From: Isoetes taiwanensis
Taxonomy: Eukaryota > Streptophyta > Lycopodiopsida > Isoetales > Isoetaceae
NCBI GenBank assembly: GCA_021234155.1
Contig: JAJEKV010000504.1
Coordinates: 102,278-166,277 of the forward strand
Length of the DNA: 64,000 bases
Direction of reading: 5' to 3'
Each line of letters begins with the position of its first letter. Position 1 is the first letter of the stretch. Of the stretch, positions 58,124-64,000 are shown piece by piece. The notes under the pieces are model-generated. The model was not told where the DNA came from and did not search any database. It saw only the letters and a program-made list of their open reading frames with translations. Both the position numbers and the translations under genes were made by a program.

Positions 58124-58268
58124 CCTTCTTCTTCTTTCTTCTTCTTCTTCTTCTTCTTCTTCTTCTTCTTCTTCTTCTTCTTCTTCTTCTTCTTCTTCTT
58201 CTTCTTCTTCTTCTTCTTCTTCTTCTTCTTCTTCTTCTTCTTCTTCTTCTTCTTCTTCTTCTTTTCTT
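58124..58268. repeat. (CTT)n microsatellite, about 125-145 bp
   Basis: CTT triplets run perfectly from 58138 to 58262, with imperfect copies on each side (CCTTCTTCTTCTTTCTT before, TTTTCTTCG after). The poly-Arg, poly-Ser and poly-Phe frames are translations of the tract. Confidence 0.97.
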
Positions 58269-60843
58269 CGAATATGTTCTTCTTAAGTGCATGTTCTTTA
58301 CCTAGACTAAAAACATTTAAAAGTACAATTACTTTTTAAAAAGAACCTTGTTCAAGACAAGATCATATTTCAAATATCCACCACGGTTTTTTTAGGCGGG
58401 CCACATCGAGCACTCTCAAACCATTAGCCCATATAAATTCACGGATTTAAAAAACAAATTCCATAAAGTGTAAATCTCAAATATAACTTTAAAAGTGTAA
58501 ATCTCAAATTTTAGAGTATAAAGTATATAATGTATTTAACTTATAGCATTATGTATTCTCAAAAGTGTAAGGATAAAGTGCCATAAAGTGTAAGTATAAA
58601 ATGCCATAGATACAAAATATAGAGGTATTCTATAACATTTCTTGTATAGTATGTATTCATATATCTTATCGTGTCTCTATCAAAATACAATTATTCCATC
58701 TCTTACATCCGGATATTCATTTCCACGTTAGCGCCAACTCTAAAAGCAAAATAGAGAACAATTGGAGGAGAGAACCGTAATTACTGACCAATCATACAAA
58801 GCGTTAGCGGTAATCCAGGTAGCGATGCAAAGGGGCAAAAGGGCACATGGGTCTCGGTTTATCAGCGATCACCAATTGTATCCTTTTTGCCACCTGAGGT
58901 GACAACAGAAAAGAAAAGCTGGGAATACGATATTTTAAATTTCAGTTGGTCTCAAGCATTACCATTAGGCGAGAACTAATTTCTTAGTCCCAAATCTAGT
59001 TTGGCAACCTTGATAACCATAGTCAATTTCATAGCATATCCTCACATTTTATCATTTTAAACTACAACAACAAACCTGGAATTTGCTTTAGACATAATAT
59101 GCCTAGACATGCTACAAGCATCCAAGCATGTAAGAATAACTTCGATTGGAATTTGCTTTAAATGATTGATGCCTAGACATCTTTACAAACATCCTACTTT
59201 ATCTGGGGCATGTAGAATTAATCGGATAACACAAACTAGTGAATCATTATCACCGCATAAGACCACACTGCTTGATGCCTATCTCGTGCAACCATGTTAA
59301 CAAGCCAGTTGCATGCTTCTGCGGTTAAAAACTCAGCCCATTTATTTCGTTCAAGCAAACCCATGTAGGCTACGTTGCTTAAACATCACAGTTACGAACC
59401 ATGCCATTTAGACGGGGCGTTTATGATGAAGGCCTTCATGTTAGAGCAAGTAAAATATAGTAAAACAATTTACCCCTAAAAAGGAATAGCATAGAAATCG
59501 CGAGAACTATTGGGATCATGCTCTTTTCTGACATTACATTTCTATACATCATGTGGCCGGGAAATATTTTATGCATAAAAACACGAATATATCGCTCCAC
59601 AATTGTATTTTTCTTGGTATGAGCATCCACATTATCGAAGCGACCTCAGGAGATCTAAGGCCATAAAAGCCAATATCGTTAGATCCTTTGCTAAGGGAAG
59701 CATTTTCAATTTGACTATTTGCGGTAGGAAGCCCTGTTATGGCATAAAGCCATATGTATAAAACCTATCTATTTGTATTATACATCACGTTATCCGGGGG
59801 CCAAAGCGGGTTAGAAATATAAATAGCGGAACATATCTATTACCATGAATAAGTGGAGACAAGGCGATTCCTTGAGTTAAAACATTGCGGCCCGTTTCTC
59901 AAAAATCGCATATGCCGGCTTTTCCAAGTTAAAAGTCACTATAGCATCAAGTGCATTTTGAAATTTTTAAGCGTGCTCACATAATCGGATACAATCCGGT
60001 CTGAGGTAAAGGCAAAGCGTACCTTGTAATCTTGATCTCATAAATAAATCACTGTCACAAATATGGAAATATCGGATAATAAAAGCTTATCTTTGTGCAA
60101 GGAGCACCCATTGCATGGCATCGATCTGCATTTCTGACCCATGCACTGTAACAAGCGAGGTTATATGGGCGGCCGTTTAGGCGCCACACCTCCCTAAGGA
60201 AAAGTGCCAAACAATAATATTTACAAATGAATATGGACTATACATTATTTTAGCATAAGAAAACTTTCGTATGCTTGATTTTCCATTGTGTACAACCAAA
60301 ACAAGTCCAATATGTATTAAATGCCATCGGATCCTTATCGTTGCCATATCTATAACTAGTAATGGTGCCAGCGTTCTTTAGGCATAAGTTGGGAATGTGT
60401 GTGTGAAACCACGTTCAACTCAGATTCATTTTTATTAACCTAATATAATTAGGCAAATCCGTAGAGAAATTATTATTTGTTGCCACTCTGATACTCTAAA
60501 TTTAAGTTGTGCCTAAAGGCTCCCAAAACCTTTGAATCGCATTAACTATAGGAAATTGCTGTGGACGTTTTGTGTGGTTGTACATCAAGAGTGGGGTATT
60601 AATGTGTTGCATGTATTATAGCATGTTAAATTTCGAAATATGACTTAACATAAGTGGGGACCATCCCTAACCAGGGTTCAATAAAGCCAATTAGGATTGA
60701 GCAAACATCTTGTTTTGTAGCAACTTAATTGTCTCAATCTATACCCTTTAAAGCATATGTATGTGTTCGTGGAATTATTGCTACATTGCTTGGGCCCACC
60801 ATATGAGTGGCATTTTATCACCTAGTATATATTGCCTTAATCA

Positions 60844-61065
60844 AAGCCAAAGTTAGCCAATAAGTTAGGCAATTATATCATGTGTAGGCAATTATATAGA
60901 GCATGTGAACTGGATTCCTTATGAGCTATAAATATGCCGGCTTAAATCAAGAGCCAAAGTTAGCCAATAAGTTAGGCAATTATATCACGTGTAGGCAATT
61001 ACATAGAACAATTATATAGAGCATGTGAACCTGGATTCCTTATGAGCTATAAATATGCCGACTAA
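60844..61065. repeat. Tandem duplication, ~110 bp
   Basis: AGCCAAAGTTAGCCAATAAG followed by TTAGGCAATTATATCA(T/C)G starts at 60845 and 60952. The copies share TGAAC(C)TGGATTCCTTATGA and GCTATAAATATGCCG. The second has an inserted ATAGAACAATTAT. Recent and non-coding. Confidence 0.88.
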
Positions 61066-64000
61066 ATGGTTTCCTTTTAAAGCACATAGAGCATACAACG
61101 TCCATGTGTCATAAGTCTAACTATATTTAGGAACCGACCACCTGTGAAAACAAAATACTGCATCAAATTGTGGAACTTTTTCTATATAAGCTATGAATTA
61201 GATAAAATATCTTTCCTACTACAAAATCACACCCTTTTGTAATTGTTTAGTGTATTGAAGATTGATTCTTTTTATTGCACATATAAGCTCACAAAAAGGT
61301 AAATATGACAAATAGATAAAGAAGTAGATGGCAACGTTTTAGATGAAGCATATATAAGCTCACAAAAGACAAATAGATAAAGTAGATGACCGTTTTCATC
61401 TAAAATCAGATATGGCATGTGTCAGCTGTAGTGTATGTACAATCATCTAGATGACCTTAGCATACATTCTCTTCATGTTCATTCTCGGTTGGCCCCTTTT
61501 CTTGTGTGCTTAGCTTCTGCGCCTACTGATTTTTCAGTTGCTTAGTTAGAAAGCGAATTTCTAAAGATCCTAACTCTCTGTTAATCAATCTTTTTCATAT
61601 CGTACTCTCTTTCTCACGATCGATGCCCAAGTCAACATAATGCTCCTCAACAAAGGATACGACTGTGGTTAACTTTTAAAGTCGGAATCATGACTTAATG
61701 GATTACGCATTGTTATAAGCTTGGTGATTATATCATTCTGCTTAATTAATCCCATTAGATGAGCAAGAATTTGCTTTGCCTTCAATGAGATAACCTTAAG
61801 TAACCTAATTAACATTCAACAAAAAAAATGAAATACCAAGTTGAGAGCGGCTAAATAGGTAGAATAAAGAAGAGTAATTACATTATCTCCAAGTCTACAT
61901 AATATAACACAAGCTTGGTAAAGAAAAATTGCTTTCATGAGACATGTTTCCATATGAAGTTTAGAGTCAATAATCTCTATTATTTTCCATTGTGCCAGTG
62001 GTTATGACTAATTTTAAATATGGTTTCATCTGTAGAGGGGCGTATATCTTAATGCGTCTTCACGCATATAGATCGGAGACTAAGCATGAAATCGACAAAT
62101 CAGCCACATGCAAATAAATTGAATTCTGAGAGTAAAGTAAGGAAGCTTGTTCTAGGCTTGTTGCCACCTTGGCAAGCATGCAGATCACTTGTTCCTTTTC
62201 TCAAAATCTTGACATTCAGGTTTCTAAAGCCTTTTCATGACTTGCTCTAGCCATGGCTTTTTCAAACTAACAAACCAAATTAAACAAAATATAATAACGC
62301 ATACACGGTGGTCTAATAGAAGCAAAGTGTATTAAAATAAAAATCGAAATCGGTTGCCCATAGCTTTACCAGCAGAAGCGCCATGATACCTTGTTGTGCT
62401 TGGGTGTGCACCGAATCGGCAAAATGCAAAAATAATATGGTGTCGGGCCATGTTTACATTTGTATTCTTTTTTTTTCCATCATCTAGGGCAAATTCATGC
62501 GGACTTGTGAAAGATTAAATGTAGCATCATATGGTACCTCGATGTACATGTGTAGCATCACATGATATCTCGATGTATATGTCCGTGAAGTGCTCAAAAT
62601 TGGTGAAAAAAAAATCTAAACACCTCAGATGAGATATGTCAGCATTGACAGTTTAGTTTGCATCTTGGTAAAATCCTTTTCCCAACCATCCGGGACATCT
62701 TGACAAATCCTTTTCCCCAGCCATCGGGGAATGATCCGTAGATGAGTTGTTTAAACTCGAGGGTATTTTTCAAAATAGCTTTCAAACTCGGCATTCCTTT
62801 CTCATTCCAATCTTTGCACCGATGCGGTATGCTTATTGCATGCTTATTCGCAATAACATTTAATGGTTAGTCGGATAAAAGGGTATGATAACAAACTTGG
62901 ATGTTCAAATAATAAAACATTGTGGGATCATTGGAATGGGATGTTTCCAATGACAAATTCGTGAAGGTAATGCATATTAGAAGGGAATATTCCCTCGGAT
63001 CATGTTGGAGCAATAGCCCGGTGCAAAAGCGGGCAAAGACCTGGTGTCATTTAGTCGGGTATTACGCCTCGAAAGCAATCTGTCGGGTTGTGGCATCTTC
63101 TTTTTGCGTGAGCCATACGTTTCTAGATATCTTGCGGGTCGACATTAATCCATCCGGGGCCTCTTTGGACATGATCTCACTTCAAATAAAGGGCGGATCT
63201 TAACTTTGTATTTCCGTGTATATGCAACCAAAGGTGCATATGACAACAAACAACATCTTTATGCTTACTTGATGTATGTCTCTAACTTTCTAGCAATCAA
63301 AAGAGCCTCCACTTTGTGACATGAATAATTGCGAGTAAAACGCAAGAGAAGTAAGAAATCGCCGACGGTAGATAAAAGCCTCCCACGAAGCTATTAAATT
63401 TGTTTCCTTCTTGGATTACGGTAGTGGCTCATTGTTAGATCAAAGCATCGGATTAAGCGGAACAATCAGCGATATAAAAGCTCTTCAAATAAGAAAATCT
63501 GGATCGGGTCATTTCTGCTGATTTGCCCTTGGAAAATCCGCCCCTGAATAGGCACCGGGTCGATTTTGGCATCCCAATTTTCCAATCGCCATATATACAC
63601 GATCATTAGGGCAAAACAGCAGAATGTGTATCGGCGCCATGCCGTTTTATAACGAAACAAATACATGTAAGCACCCTTCGCATTTGGGGCCAACCGGCGT
63701 TATTGTAAGCCCTAAATTAATGGTCCATTTCCGCGAGCAAAACTCATAGCAAGACCAAAGGCGGTGAGCCGTGTAGATGCCATGGATGGGCAGAACGTGG
63801 AAAAGGAAGATATGAAATTTTGGAAGCACCTCAAAGTTTGCCTCGGGCCAGTAAATAAGCCTTTTAGCAAGATAAGTTGGAAGAAAGAAATAAACCATGG
63901 TAAAAAAAGAGTCGGGCCAAAAAAAACTAAATTTGGACCCTTCGATGTAGTCAGGTAATTTGTGGCCCTAGGATCTAGGGCTGGATCCAAATCCAGGAAT
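61066..64000. other. Gene-poor right end
   Basis: About 3 kb without a supported gene. Short repeats include TCACAAAAAGGTAAATATGA / TCACAAAAGACAAATAGATA near 61290 and 61360 and GATACCTCGATGTACATGTG / GATATCTCGATGTATATGTC at 62534 and 62564. The frames at 62922-63203 and 63466-63990 lack recognisable domains. Confidence 0.4.

Larger units (their letters stand above)
52080..61000. repeat. Three diverged copies of a ~3.1-3.4 kb unit
   Basis: Shared landmarks in order: a pyrimidine triplet tract (52084, 54836, 58138); GTTCTTACAAAGACTA-like text with AACCTTGTTCAAG(G/A)CAAGATCA; TATCCACC(C/A)(T/C)GG; CGCCAACTCTAA(A) (52528, 55641, 58731) with GACAATTAGAGGAGAGAACC; TCACCAATTGTATCCTTT; and ACCATTAGACGAGAACTAAT (52811, 55878, 58962). 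Later parts also match, for example GAGC..CCAC..TATCG/CATCG with AAAAGCCAA at 56380 and 59620. The spacing is about 3.1-3.4 kb. Copies differ by many indels. No conserved reading frame runs across the copies, so the unit is probably non-coding or pseudogenic. Confidence 0.85.

Noticed and set aside
57897..58339. Poly-Arg, poly-Ser and poly-Phe proteins over the CTT tract
   Set aside because: All frames are translations of a triplet microsatellite; there is no flanking domain.

Overview
The window looks like TE-rich nuclear DNA of a land plant. It has long A+T-rich gene-poor stretches, large simple-sequence arrays ((CT)n of about 223 bp, (CTT)n of about 125 bp), a decayed plant Ty3/Gypsy chromovirus, intron-like GT/AG borders, and a plant-specific STIG1-like secreted cysteine-rich protein. 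No bacterial or organellar gene organisation, rRNA, confident tRNA or CRISPR array was seen. The species cannot be fixed from sequence alone.

1-25.6 kb: mostly intergenic DNA with short tandem duplications. It holds an ADP/ATP-carrier pseudogene scrap (922-1068), exon-like hypothetical fragments (1.3-6.5 kb), a 1.1 kb fold-back palindrome (8180-9280), the only gene that looks intact (STIG1-like, minus strand, 12839-13276, with TATA box and poly(A) signal), a run of ~130 bp repeats next to the (CT)n array, three SINE/LINE-tail-like retroposons, and a frameshifted unknown gene at 19.28-19.93 kb.

25.7-44.2 kb: one Ty3/Gypsy chromovirus on the minus strand (1.57 kb LTR, polypurine tract, chromodomain, integrase, RNase H, RT, protease, remnant zinc knuckle). 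It has been split twice by DNA transposons. Insert 1 (30302-37693, 7392 bp) has perfect 25-bp terminal inverted repeats and an AAAA target duplication. It interrupts RT just before its catalytic FFDD motif and carries a decayed transposase-like gene with DKMD, LDN...KENKNR and VGHTHDDID motifs (DUF7869-like). Insert 2 (about 38404-43662) has GGCAYCCAAAAAT termini and inverted subterminal arrays, and carries a captured exon of a tonoplast monosaccharide transporter (MSSP/TMT).

44.2-64 kb: decayed repeats. There are two CpG-rich blocks built of CGACG motifs (47.3-48.0 and 49.9-50.2 kb) on either side of a short TTAGGG array, fragments of another mobile-element-like gene near 51 kb, and three diverged copies of a roughly 3 kb unit (52.1 to about 61 kb), each carrying a pyrimidine microsatellite at the same relative place.

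The strongest candidate for an undescribed system is insert 1: a structurally complete transposon with precise ends and an unusual putative transposase. All family assignments come from motif recognition by eye; no database search was run.
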